A stretch of 64,000 nucleotides of DNA, taken from assembly GCF_001678675.1 (NCBI RefSeq), contig NZ_LZRN01000001.1:124001-188000 (forward strand), in the 5' to 3' direction. The notes below the pieces were generated by a model. It worked only from the letters and a program-made list of their open reading frames with translations. It was not told the origin of the DNA and made no database searches. Within the stretch, counting starts at the first letter, position 1; each line of letters begins with the position of its first letter. The DNA is from Gelidibacter algens. Lineage in GTDB: Bacteria > Bacteroidota > Bacteroidia > Flavobacteriales > Flavobacteriaceae. A program made the translations under genes and the position numbers. This document shows positions 39,023 through 46,344 of this stretch, piece after piece.

Positions 39023-40659
39023 TTATAGTTTTCTGGTGAAAGACGTCTTTTTGATTCTTGTTCATATTGATAAGCCCAACCCAACAACTGTTTTTCAGAG
39101 AATGGCTTTCCTATTAATGTCAAGCCCTTTGGTGCTCCATTTTCAGCATAACCCATAGGCACAGTAATTGCCGGATATTCGGCCACCGCAGCAAAACCAG
39201 CATGATAATTGTTTATAGAGAGAAAACCATCCAAATTGTTAACTTTCATGGGCGTATCAAAAAATAGTCGCCCGTTGGTTTTAAGCGTATTTTTCAGCGT
39301 CTCAAATTCGTCATCTGTAGCAGCATCTGCAACAACACCTGCAAACAGTTTTTGTCCATAAGGCATGGTTTTCAATGAATCTTTTAAATTAAAAGCCATG
39401 ACATCTTCTACAGATTTAATGTTCAAGGATGAATCTCCTGAAGTTGAAATATAAACTGGTAAATCGGTTTTCATATCCAAATTCAAAAGTCTCAGAAAAT
39501 CTGGGAGCTCAACTTTTTCTTCTTCAATTTCAACAATCACAGCACCTTTCGATTTTAAATTGGCAATAGCTCTGACATATAAAGAATCTTCCATCAAACC
39601 TTTAAATGCTCCGAAACGTTTTCCTTTTAAATTAAAGCCTTTAAAATCAACATCATTGGCATTTCCATTTTCTGAGATTGTATTGATGGATTTTGAGTCG
39701 TTCGCGTCATACCCAGTCATGGCATCCAAGACAATGGCGGTATCCGTGACATTCCTAGTGATTGGTCCAGGGGTATCCAAAGTTGATGAAATTGGCACAA
39801 TGCCACTTCTGCTCAACAATCCAATGGTTGGTTTTAATCCGACCACAGAATTTTGGCTTGAAGGCGATAATATAGAACCTGAAGTCTCGCTCCCCACTGC
39901 TGCAACGCAAAAATTGGCGGCTACGGCAACGCCGCTTCCAGAACTGGAGCCTCCAGTATCCATGATTTTTCGACCATACGGATTTAAGGTCTGTCCGCCA
40001 ATGGCACTATACCCACTTGGGCAATCGCCACAAAAGAAATAGGCCCATTCACTTAAGTTTGCTTTTCCCAGAATGAGCGCCCCTTGTTCCTTTAAACGCT
40101 CAACAATAAAAGCATCCTTAGTTCTATTGTTTTGAAACGCGACAGCGCCTGCTGTTGTTGGCATTTCAACAGTATTAATATTATCTTTTAAAAGAATTGG
40201 CATTCCGAAAATGGGATGCTTTAGCATTTTATTCTTAAAATCGATATCTTTTTGCTTGGCTTCAGAAATAATGTTTGGGTTCAGGGCGATCACTGAATTT
40301 AAGGACAACTCATTTTCTCTGTCAAACTTTCTGATGCGATAGAGATAGAATTTTGTCAAGTTCTCATAGGATAAGTTCCCATCCTGAATATGTTGTTGCA
40401 AGGTTGGAATGTCCTGCTCTAAAACTAGAGGTTTTAATGAGGCATATAGTTCTTCTGTAAAATTTTCAAGATCTGTATTGAAATTTTGCCAAAGCTCATC
40501 TTTGTTGATGTATTTAGAATCCAAGACCTTAAACTCCGTAAAGTTTTTAGTAGAAATGGCACTGATATCTGTAGAAGGCTTTTTCCCTACTTCTGTTGTG
40601 TCAGAATTTTTACAGGAAAAAATGAATAGAAATGTAAAGAAGAGTAGAAATAATTTCAT
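39019..40659 (-). CDS. Amidase signature family lipoprotein
   Basis: 546 residues from ATG 40657-40659 (MKLFLLFFTFLFIFSC, lipidated Cys16). A much longer frame runs through the hairpin repeats upstream but encodes only repeats, so it is not used. Amidase signature residues are clear: Lys in PILLKDNINTVEMP, cis-Ser in GGSSSGSGVAVA, and the nucleophile Ser in VGSETSGSILSP. Such exported amidases cleave amide bonds of small molecules or peptide amides. Not GatA: no GatB/C nearby and a lipoprotein signal is present. Confidence 0.85.
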   Translation of the reverse strand: MKLFLLFFTFLFIFSCKNSDTTEVGKKPSTDISAISTKNFTEFKVLDSKYINKDELWQNFNTDLENFTEELYASLKPLVLEQDIPTLQQHIQDGNLSYENLTKFYLYRIRKFDRENELSLNSVIALNPNIISEAKQKDIDFKNKMLKHPIFGMPILLKDNINTVEMPTTAGAVAFQNNRTKDAFIVERLKEQGALILGKANLSEWAYFFCGDCPSGYSAIGGQTLNPYGRKIMDTGGSSSGSGVAVAANFCVAAVGSETSGSILSPSSQNSVVGLKPTIGLLSRSGIVPISSTLDTPGPITRNVTDTAIVLDAMTGYDANDSKSINTISENGNANDVDFKGFNLKGKRFGAFKGLMEDSLYVRAIANLKSKGAVIVEIEEEKVELPDFLRLLNLDMKTDLPVYISTSGDSSLNIKSVEDVMAFNLKDSLKTMPYGQKLFAGVVADAATDDEFETLKNTLKTNGRLFFDTPMKVNNLDGFLSINNYHAGFAAVAEYPAITVPMGYAENGAPKGLTLIGKPFSEKQLLGWAYQYEQESKRRLSPENYN

Positions 40660-40998
40660 AGGTATATTTTCAATAAAAATAATGAAAAACCATGCTACTG
40701 TTACAAGGTCTTTAAAAAAAGATGATTTCTTAGTACTGGACTTATGGTGAAAATTTTGGAAATAAAAGAAATGTGGAAAATGTTGTTGGTGGAAAATACC
40801 AACAACGGCAAAAATATTGTTGGTGGAAAACACCAACAATGGCATAAAACACCAACAATGGCATAAAAAGAAATGTGGAAAATGTTGTTGGTGGAAAACA
40901 CCAACAACGGCATAAACCAGCAACGGCATAGCTGTTATTTGAACAGTACAAAATGAATTTAGCTTGACAGAAAGAGATTCTGGCTATTTAGGAATTGG
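40660..40998. repeat. Hairpin repeat array between amidase and ftsY
   Basis: Within a 339-bp spacer there are three near-identical hairpins: GTTGTTGGT/ACCAACAAC (40782-40806), ATTGTTGGTG/CACCAACAAT (40816-40840) and GTTGTTGGTG/CACCAACAAC (40884-40908), each with a short GAAAA-type loop. Copies of ACACCAACAAYGGCATAAA follow in tandem, the last one degenerate (CCAGCAACGGCATAG). The flank AAGAAATGTGGAAAATGTTG is itself duplicated. No T-tail. Not CRISPR: the repeats are palindromic, adjacent and have no constant spacers. Confidence 0.75.
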
Positions 40999-41952
40999 CT
41001 ACTTAAAAAACGAATCTACAAATTCAAATTTGTTAAAAACCTGTAAATCGTCAATACCTTCTCCAACACCAATATATCTAACTGGTATTTTAAATTGGTC
41101 AGAAATACCAATAACGACGCCACCTTTGGCGGTTCCATCGAGTTTGGTGACTGCTAAGGAAGTGACTTCTGTGGCTGCGGTAAAATGCTTGGCCTGTTCA
41201 AAAGCATTTTGACCTGTAGAACCGTCCAACACTAAAAGAACATCATGAGGTGCATCAGGGAGTACCTTTTGCATGACACGCTTTATTTTGGTCAACTCAT
41301 TCATTAAATTGACTTTGTTATGCAAACGCCCGGCAGTGTCAATAATCACAACATCTGCATTTTGGGTGACCCCGCTTTTCAGCGAATCAAACGCCACAGA
41401 TGCTGGGTCGCTACCAAAGTTTTGTCGTACCATGGGCACATCTACCCGGTCTGCCCAAATTTGTAATTGATCTATGGCTGCAGCTCTAAAAGTATCGGCA
41501 GCACCAAGAACAACGTTCAGGCCTTGTTTTTTAAATTGCGATGCCAATTTACCAATGGTAGTGGTTTTTCCAACGCCATTGACACCCACAACCATAATGA
41601 CATAAGGTTTCTTATCTTTTGGGACGGTAAATTCCGTGGCATTGCCACTGTCAACTTCAGAAAGTAATCCTGCTATTTCCTCACGCAAGATTTGATTGAG
41701 CTCTGAAGTCCCTAAGTATTTATCTTTCGAAACACGCTCCTCAATTCTTCCAATAATTTTTAGAGTGGTATTGACACCAACATCACTTGAAACAAGAATT
41801 TCTTCAAGATTGTCAAGGACATCTTCATCAACTTTTGATTTTCCGGCAACGGCTTTATTGAGCTTGGTGAAAAAAGTGGTTTTTGATTTCTCTAAACCTT
41901 TATCTAATGTTTCCTTTTTTTCTGAAGAGAATATTTTTTTAAAAAAACTCAT
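40999..41952 (-). CDS. ftsY: Signal recognition particle receptor FtsY
   Basis: 317 residues, the GTPase that docks SRP-ribosome complexes at the membrane. The short N-terminus lacks the acidic A domain of E. coli. The N domain (LDNLEEILVSSDVGVNTTLKII) is followed by the NG GTPase motifs: P-loop VGVNGVGKTTTIGKLA, DTFRAAAIDQL insertion box, DTAGRLHN, TKLDGTAKGG, and the C-terminal GVGEGIDDLQVF. These distinguish it from Ffh, which has an M domain. Confidence 0.95.
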   Translation of the reverse strand: MSFFKKIFSSEKKETLDKGLEKSKTTFFTKLNKAVAGKSKVDEDVLDNLEEILVSSDVGVNTTLKIIGRIEERVSKDKYLGTSELNQILREEIAGLLSEVDSGNATEFTVPKDKKPYVIMVVGVNGVGKTTTIGKLASQFKKQGLNVVLGAADTFRAAAIDQLQIWADRVDVPMVRQNFGSDPASVAFDSLKSGVTQNADVVIIDTAGRLHNKVNLMNELTKIKRVMQKVLPDAPHDVLLVLDGSTGQNAFEQAKHFTAATEVTSLAVTKLDGTAKGGVVIGISDQFKIPVRYIGVGEGIDDLQVFNKFEFVDSFFK

Positions 41953-42012
41953 GTGTCTTTAAGTTGTATATCGTTTGTTGTGAAGTCGAATATGCCTTTC
42001 GACGACGGATTT

Positions 42013-42115
42013 GCGTTAGGGATTGAAGCGGCATCCTTTTTTTATGATGGATTGAGCTTGCGAAATCCGTCATAAAAAAAGATATAGCGGAAAGCCCGAC
42101 CTTTAGGTAACGCCC
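42013..42115 (+). ncRNA. Candidate Flavo-1-like structured RNA
   Basis: The ends GCGTTA (42013-42018) and TAACGC (42108-42113) pair. The conserved-looking cores GGGATTGAAGCGG and AGCGGAAAGCCCGACC flank a long arm in which ATCCTTTTTTTATGATGGAT pairs with ATCCGTCATAAAAAAAGAT over about 19 bp. From memory this resembles the Flavo-1 RNA motif of Flavobacteria, but I could not check the model. It lies in the spacer between ftsY and the DUF4295 gene. Confidence 0.5.
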
Positions 42116-42169
42116 AAAAAAAAATTATCCACCAACTACTTCTAACATTCAATCAAATATAGACATAAA

Positions 42170-42197
42170 AAAACTGCTTTCAAATGAAAGCAGTTTT
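42170..42197 (-). terminator. Terminator of the rpmB-rpmG-DUF4295 operon
   Basis: AAAACTGCTTTCA pairs with TGAAAGCAGTTTT around a 2-nt core loop, giving a T-run on the minus strand 20 bp past the DUF4295 stop. Confidence 0.85.
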
Positions 42198-42217
42198 AAA
42201 AAATATAGGGTATATAT

Positions 42218-42370
42218 TTATTTTTTCTTCAAAAAGTCGTCTACAAACTCAGGTGCCATAACCGATTCAACGAACATGTAAGCTCCTGTTTTTTGAGATC
42301 TAACCATTTTAACAGCTTTGGTTAATCTCTTAGATCCTGTTTGTAACGATGCTACTGATTTCTTTGCCAT
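42218..42370 (-). CDS. DUF4295 small basic protein
   Basis: A 50-residue protein: starts MAKKSVASLQTGSKRLTKAV and ends VDDFLKKK. In Bacteroidota, DUF4295 proteins are encoded directly after ribosomal L28 and L33, exactly as here (8-bp gap to rpmG). Small size, basic ends and operon suggest ribosome association; no direct function is known to me. Start ATG 42368-42370. Confidence 0.88.
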   Translation of the reverse strand: MAKKSVASLQTGSKRLTKAVKMVRSQKTGAYMFVESVMAPEFVDDFLKKK

Positions 42371-42377
42371 GACTTAC

Positions 42378-42560
42378 TTATTTTATCTCTTTATGAACTG
42401 TCATACGCTTAAGGATAGGATTAAATTTCTTAATCTCCATTCTGTCTGGCGTATTCTTTTTATTTTTTGTAGTAATGTAACGAGAAGTTCCTGGTTGTCC
42501 AGACTCTTTATGCTCAGTACACTCTAATATAACTTGTATTCTATTCCCTTTTTTTGCCAT
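42378..42560 (-). CDS. rpmG: 50S ribosomal protein L33
   Basis: 60 residues: [17 protein letters not shown] then [22 protein letters not shown], the L33 signature. Only one Cys remains (ECTEH), so this is the zinc-free (C-minus) form. Part of the L28-L33-DUF4295 operon; 26 bp after rpmB. Confidence 0.95.
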   Translation of the reverse strand: MAKKGNRIQVILECTEHKESGQPGTSRYITTKNKKNTPDRMEIKKFNPILKRMTVHKEIK

Positions 42561-42586
42561 TATCTTAACTTTTTAGCTTGTGGCTA

Positions 42587-42823
42587 TTATTTTAAAAATC
42601 CTTTAGATTTTGCTTCTTTGAGTGCAGCAGCAATTCCAATTTTGTTGATGGTTTTTAACGCTGATGTAGAAACTTTTAAAGTAACCCATTTATCCTCCTC
42701 AGGAATATAGAAACGTTTTTTGATCAAATTTGCATCAAATTTACGTTTCGTTTTATTCATCGCATGAGATACGTTGTTTCCAACCATCGCTTTTTTACCA
42801 GTAAGTTCACAAACTCTTGACAT
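42587..42823 (-). CDS. rpmB: 50S ribosomal protein L28
   Basis: 78 residues: CELTGKKAMVGNNVSHAMN, then KFDANLIKKRFYIPEE and ALKTINKIGIAAALKEAK. Standard L28 of the large subunit. First gene of the small ribosomal operon, preceded by a clear promoter. Confidence 0.95.
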   Translation of the reverse strand: MSRVCELTGKKAMVGNNVSHAMNKTKRKFDANLIKKRFYIPEEDKWVTLKVSTSALKTINKIGIAAALKEAKSKGFLK

Positions 42824-42860
42824 TCTTTCTAACTTTAATGATGTTATTTAAAACAGTTTG

Positions 42861-42892
42861 CAAATTTAGTAAAACTTTACAATATCAACAAA
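42861..42892 (-). promoter_or_regulatory. rpmB: Promoter of the rpmB operon
   Basis: On the minus strand, TTTG (42889-42892) and TAAATTTG (42861-42868) are spaced by 20 bp: both Bacteroidota promoter elements at canonical distance, 37 bp before rpmB. Confidence 0.7.
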
Positions 42893-42901
42893 CTAAAATT
42901 G

Positions 42902-44149
42902 TTACTTTTTTGAAATTTCTTTCTGAAGCATTTCAAAGGCCTTATTTGCCGCTCGATTAATGACTTTATGACGGTGGTTTCCAAACGTAAATTGTTCTGA
43001 AAACACCTTGTCTTTTGTGGCAAGTGCAATAAATACCGTCCCCACTTCAGCATCTGAATCGCCCTTATCAGGTCCTGCATTTCCTGTTGTGGCAATCGCA
43101 TAATCCGTATCAAAAAGTTTTAGGGCTGATGCAGCCATAGCTTCTGCTACCTGACTACTAACCACTGAAAACTCGGCAATTAAGTGTGCATCAATTTTCA
43201 AAAGATCTACTTTGGCTTGGGTATCATAACTGACCACACTGCCTTTAAAATAATGTGATGCACCTGCATTTGCGGTAAATGACTCGGCAATTTTTCCGCC
43301 AGTACAACTCTCTGCAGTAGACACTGTTTTGCCCAAAGCAATCAATTGTTGTCCGATAACGGCTTCTATAGATTCATCACGTTCGTAGCCCACAAAAATA
43401 TCTTCAATTTGTGGCAACAACAACGCAATTTGATGTTTTATTTCGACCTGAATCAACTGTTTGTCCATGGATTTACCCGAAAGGCGCAAACGCACCCTCC
43501 CCAAACTTGGCAGATAGGCCAATTTTATATAAGAAGGCAAATGATCTTCCCAAGCTTCTATACGTTCTGCCAAAGCGCTTTCGCCCAGACCATAGGTCAA
43601 TAGGGTTTCATGTTGAATGTAAGGGAATTTAAACTGTTGTCTTAACTTTGGGATTACCTCATCATCAATCAAGCCTTTCATCTCATAAGGCACTCCAGGA
43701 AGCGATATAAATACTTTCCCGTCTTTCTCGAGCCACATCCCAGGAGCACTCCCATGTAAATTCATGAGCACTTGCGCTTTTGAAGGTACCAGAGCTTGAT
43801 CGAGATTGACTTGTGTGGGGATTTTATTGATGAAATCTGACCAGATGCGTTGAATATTTGCGGTTACCGCCTCGTTTCTGACCAAGGTGTCGTCAAAATA
43901 TTCTGCAATGGTTTTTTTTGTAATATCGTCTTTGGTTGGACCTAATCCGCCAGTAATAATGATAATTTTGGCGTTCTCTTCAGCTTCTTTTAAAGATTTC
44001 AGGATGTGCGACTTATCATCCTGCACAGAGGTGATCTGATAAACGGACACTCCAATTTTATTGAGCTGCTTGGCGATAAAGGCTGAGTTGGTATCGATAA
44101 TCTGACCAATGAGAATTTCATCTCCAATAGTTATAATTTCTGCTAACAT
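42902..44149 (-). CDS. cinA: CinA family protein (NMN deamidase-related)
   Basis: 415 residues in two domains: an N-terminal molybdopterin-binding-like (MoCF_BD) domain (IGDEILIGQIIDTNSAF, TGGLGPTKDDITKK, SLPGVPYEMKGL) and a C-terminal CinA/PncC deamidase domain (STAESCTGGKIAESF, TGNAGPDKGDSDAEVGTVF). The C-terminal part recycles nicotinamide mononucleotide to nicotinate mononucleotide; the N-terminal part is associated with ADP-ribose pyrophosphatase activity in some homologues. Its ATG shares one base with the stop of the Hpt gene (TAATG), implying coupled translation. Confidence 0.93.
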   Translation of the reverse strand: MLAEIITIGDEILIGQIIDTNSAFIAKQLNKIGVSVYQITSVQDDKSHILKSLKEAEENAKIIIITGGLGPTKDDITKKTIAEYFDDTLVRNEAVTANIQRIWSDFINKIPTQVNLDQALVPSKAQVLMNLHGSAPGMWLEKDGKVFISLPGVPYEMKGLIDDEVIPKLRQQFKFPYIQHETLLTYGLGESALAERIEAWEDHLPSYIKLAYLPSLGRVRLRLSGKSMDKQLIQVEIKHQIALLLPQIEDIFVGYERDESIEAVIGQQLIALGKTVSTAESCTGGKIAESFTANAGASHYFKGSVVSYDTQAKVDLLKIDAHLIAEFSVVSSQVAEAMAASALKLFDTDYAIATTGNAGPDKGDSDAEVGTVFIALATKDKVFSEQFTFGNHRHKVINRAANKAFEMLQKEISKK

Positions 44150-44490
44150 TAGAGGTTAAAATCGTTTTTGATTTCTTCAGTAGTTCTTTCTACTGCCTCC
44201 AACACCAATTGTAATTGCGCCGAAACATCTTCGTCTTTCTTTTCAAATTTACCCCAATCCTGCACAGTAATCAACTCTTGCAAAACCCCAAGTTCAAACA
44301 GATCAATGGTAGGTTTCATTTTATGGGCCGCTTGATAGGTGGTATAATAATCTGCTTCAGCCACTGCCTTTTTGAGGCGTGCAGCATCCTCAGGAACTTC
44401 TTCCAAAAACGCCGCAGCAATTGCCATAATAAAATCCTCATCGCCATCAGCCAATTCACGAACGCGATAAAGCTTATAATTGTTTTCCAT
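44149..44490 (-). CDS. Hpt (histidine phosphotransfer) domain protein
   Basis: 113 residues, all helical. The phospho-accepting site is His56 in YQAAHKMKPTIDLF, preceded by DEDFIMAIAAAFLEEVPED, the standard Hpt helix. A stand-alone Hpt relays phosphate from a hybrid kinase to a response regulator; neither partner is in this window. It lies between a fumarylacetoacetate-hydrolase family gene (next start 1 bp away) and cinA (1-nt overlap), so is transcribed with metabolic genes rather than a kinase. Confidence 0.88.
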   Translation of the reverse strand: MENNYKLYRVRELADGDEDFIMAIAAAFLEEVPEDAARLKKAVAEADYYTTYQAAHKMKPTIDLFELGVLQELITVQDWGKFEKKDEDVSAQLQLVLEAVERTTEEIKNDFNL

Positions 44491-45102
44491 TTACTTGACT
44501 ATTACTTTAAACATTTCGTTGTTTTCAATCCATCCCATAAGTTCATCATGAGCTTCTACTTTAGCAACTCCTGATGGTGTGCCGGTAAAGATAATATCTC
44601 CGATCTTCAAAGTGAAATATTTCGACACATATTCTATAAGCTCGTCAATTTTCCAGAGCATGTGACTCGTATTGCCCTCTTGCACAACTACTCCGTTTTT
44701 TTTCAATGAAAAATTAAGCGCGTCTACAGACTCAAACTGTGATTTCGGCAACCATTTGCCTACAACTGCTGCGCCATCAAATGCTTTGGCTTTCTCCCAG
44801 GGCAAGCCTTTTTCTTTTAATTGCTGTTGTACGTCTCGCGCTGTGAAATCAATACCAAGACCAATTTCATCATAATATTTATGCGCAAATTTTTTAGCGA
44901 TATATTTTCCAACCTTAGAAATTTTCACTAAAACTTCCACTTCATGATGCACATCATTTGAGAAATCTGGAATAAAAAAGGGCTGCTTATTTAACAAAAT
45001 AGCGGTGTCCGGTTTCAGAAACACTACTGGATCCGTTGGTTTTTCATTGGCCAATTCCTTTATATGCTCAGTGTAATTGCGGCCTATGCAGATGATTTTC
45101 AT
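44491..45102 (-). CDS. Fumarylacetoacetate hydrolase family protein
   Basis: 203 residues from ATG 45100-45102 (MKIICIGRNYTEHIKEL); an upstream ATG would add an unrelated tail. The FAH fold is clear: DPVVFLKPDTAIL, HHEVEVLVKISKVGK with the first metal Glu, IGLDFTARDVQQQLKEK, and the end FTGTPSGVAKVEAHD. Size and motif suit oxaloacetate decarboxylase/fumarylpyruvate hydrolase or acylpyruvase (FAHD1-like) activity. Mg- or Mn-dependent, cytosolic. Heads the three-gene unit with Hpt and cinA. Confidence 0.87.
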   Translation of the reverse strand: MKIICIGRNYTEHIKELANEKPTDPVVFLKPDTAILLNKQPFFIPDFSNDVHHEVEVLVKISKVGKYIAKKFAHKYYDEIGLGIDFTARDVQQQLKEKGLPWEKAKAFDGAAVVGKWLPKSQFESVDALNFSLKKNGVVVQEGNTSHMLWKIDELIEYVSKYFTLKIGDIIFTGTPSGVAKVEAHDELMGWIENNEMFKVIVK

Positions 45103-45380
45103 GGGTGTTCTTTGTAAAGTTGTTTGTTGTTTTTGTGTTGTGTTGCCACGAATGCCCGAATAGTTTTCAATTGTCAAAATTATAAAAAAAACAGAATGCC
45201 GTTGGTTAAAATTGTTGTCGAAATATTACACAGAGCTGCGCAGAGAGCCACAGAGTTACACAGAGCAAAACTGAAAGCTGACAATGTCACACTGCCAACT
45301 GCTGACTGTTGCCAGAGAAATTAGGAAAATAAGGAATGAATATCTCATAAAAAATTACTCAGAACGTGAGACCAAGAGAT

Positions 45381-45401
45381 TCCTGCCTTCGCAGGAATTT
45401 A
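45381..45401. repeat. ATTCCTGC palindrome, copy 1
   Basis: GATTCCTGCCTTCGCAGGAAT: a 7-bp inverted repeat, found again in variant form at 54587-54607 and partly at 60470. Just upstream (about 45228-45270) is a run of degenerate CACAGAG units, another common Bacteroidota spacer repeat. Confidence 0.55.
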
Positions 45402-46175
45402 TGCCAATTTATTATTAAAAGCCCTCAACTTTATGGCGGTCAATACTTTTTTGGTATACAGCGGAAAATCGGCATTGAGCAACCAACCAAAATAACCAGG
45501 CTCTTCATTCAGGACGTCTTCTACCCTTTTGGTTTTATGTTTCCCAAATGAGAAGCACTCTTCGTTATATTTATTGTAGACAATGAAACCCGCAAAATCG
45601 GCAAACTTTTTACGCGAACTGAATTCGGCCAAAAATTTGGTGTCATTTTCCAATTCTTCATATCTGCCCAGTTGCGCCTTTAAAACTTCATAGGTAGCAT
45701 CAGTATCTGCAGCGGCGCTATGTGCGTCTTCCAAATTCTTATCACAATAAAATTTGTAGGCTGCAGAAAGCGTCCGTTGTTCCATTTTATGAAAAATGGT
45801 TTGTACATCAACGGCTACGCGACCTTTCATATCAAAATCAACATCAGAACGCAGCATTTCTTCCGCCAATAATGGAATATCAAACCGATTGGAGTTGAAT
45901 CCTGCCAAATCTGAATCTTTGACCATGGTATTGATCTCTTTCGCTAACTCCTTAAAAATGGGCTTATCAGCAACATCGGCGTCAGAAATTCCATGAATCG
46001 CCGTAACCTCAGCAGGAATAGGCATTTCTGGGTTTACCAACCATGTTTTTCGTTCTTCCTTGCCATCAGGAAAGACCTTCAAAATAGCAATTTCTACAAT
46101 TCTGTCAGTGGTGATGTTAATGCCTGTGGTTTCAAGGTCGAAAAAACAAATGGGTTTGGTAAGATTGAGTGTCAT
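45399..46175 (-). CDS. DnaQ-like 3'-5' exonuclease
   Basis: 258 residues from ATG 46173-46175 (MTLNLTKPICFFDLETTG). DEDDh exonuclease residues: Asp and Glu in FFDLETTG, Asp in NSNRFDIPLLAEE, and the His/Asp pair in EDAHSAAADTDATYE. The remaining part (KFADFAGFIVYNKYNEECF, GYFGWLLNADFPLYTKK) is a small C-terminal domain common to Bacteroidota homologues. The protein lacks polymerase or helicase domains, so it is a free-standing exonuclease. A seven-copy heptanucleotide repeat lies directly upstream of its start. Confidence 0.88.
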   Translation of the reverse strand: MTLNLTKPICFFDLETTGINITTDRIVEIAILKVFPDGKEERKTWLVNPEMPIPAEVTAIHGISDADVADKPIFKELAKEINTMVKDSDLAGFNSNRFDIPLLAEEMLRSDVDFDMKGRVAVDVQTIFHKMEQRTLSAAYKFYCDKNLEDAHSAAADTDATYEVLKAQLGRYEELENDTKFLAEFSSRKKFADFAGFIVYNKYNEECFSFGKHKTKRVEDVLNEEPGYFGWLLNADFPLYTKKVLTAIKLRAFNNKLA

Positions 46176-46180
46176 CTTTG

Positions 46181-46229
46181 TTTGTTGTTTGTTGTTTGTT
46201 GTTTGTTGTTTGTTGTTTGTTGTTTGTTG
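46181..46229. repeat. Heptanucleotide tandem repeat TTTGTTG x7
   Basis: Seven perfect 7-bp units plus partial units at both ends, starting 6 bp upstream of the exonuclease ATG (CAACAAA on the coding strand). Slippage here would alter leader spacing and the frame of a 26-codon upstream extension beginning at ATG 46251-46253. Confidence 0.85.
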
Positions 46230-46298
46230 TTGCGTAAAAATAGAGAAACCCAACTGCTTTAAGGTTAGGTTTATGAATTGTTTAAGTTTTGCTTTGAG

Positions 46299-46332
46299 AC
46301 CTGACAGCCCCGAAGCTTCGGGACTGTCAGGT
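46299..46332. terminator. Strong hairpin downstream of the E2 gene
   Basis: ACCTGACAG pairs with CTGTCAGGT, and inside CCCGAA with TTCGGG; a nearly perfect 34-bp palindrome, 13 bp past the stop of the E2 gene. It lacks a long T-run. Confidence 0.75.
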
Positions 46333-46344
46333 TTGATCTATATT

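Noticed and set aside
39019-40929. 636-residue amidase reading starting in the repeat array
   Set aside because: The first 90 residues are only translated hairpin repeats; the lipoprotein signal starts at 40659.
40782-40930. CRISPR array
   Set aside because: Repeats are palindromic, adjacent and without constant-length unique spacers; no cas genes.
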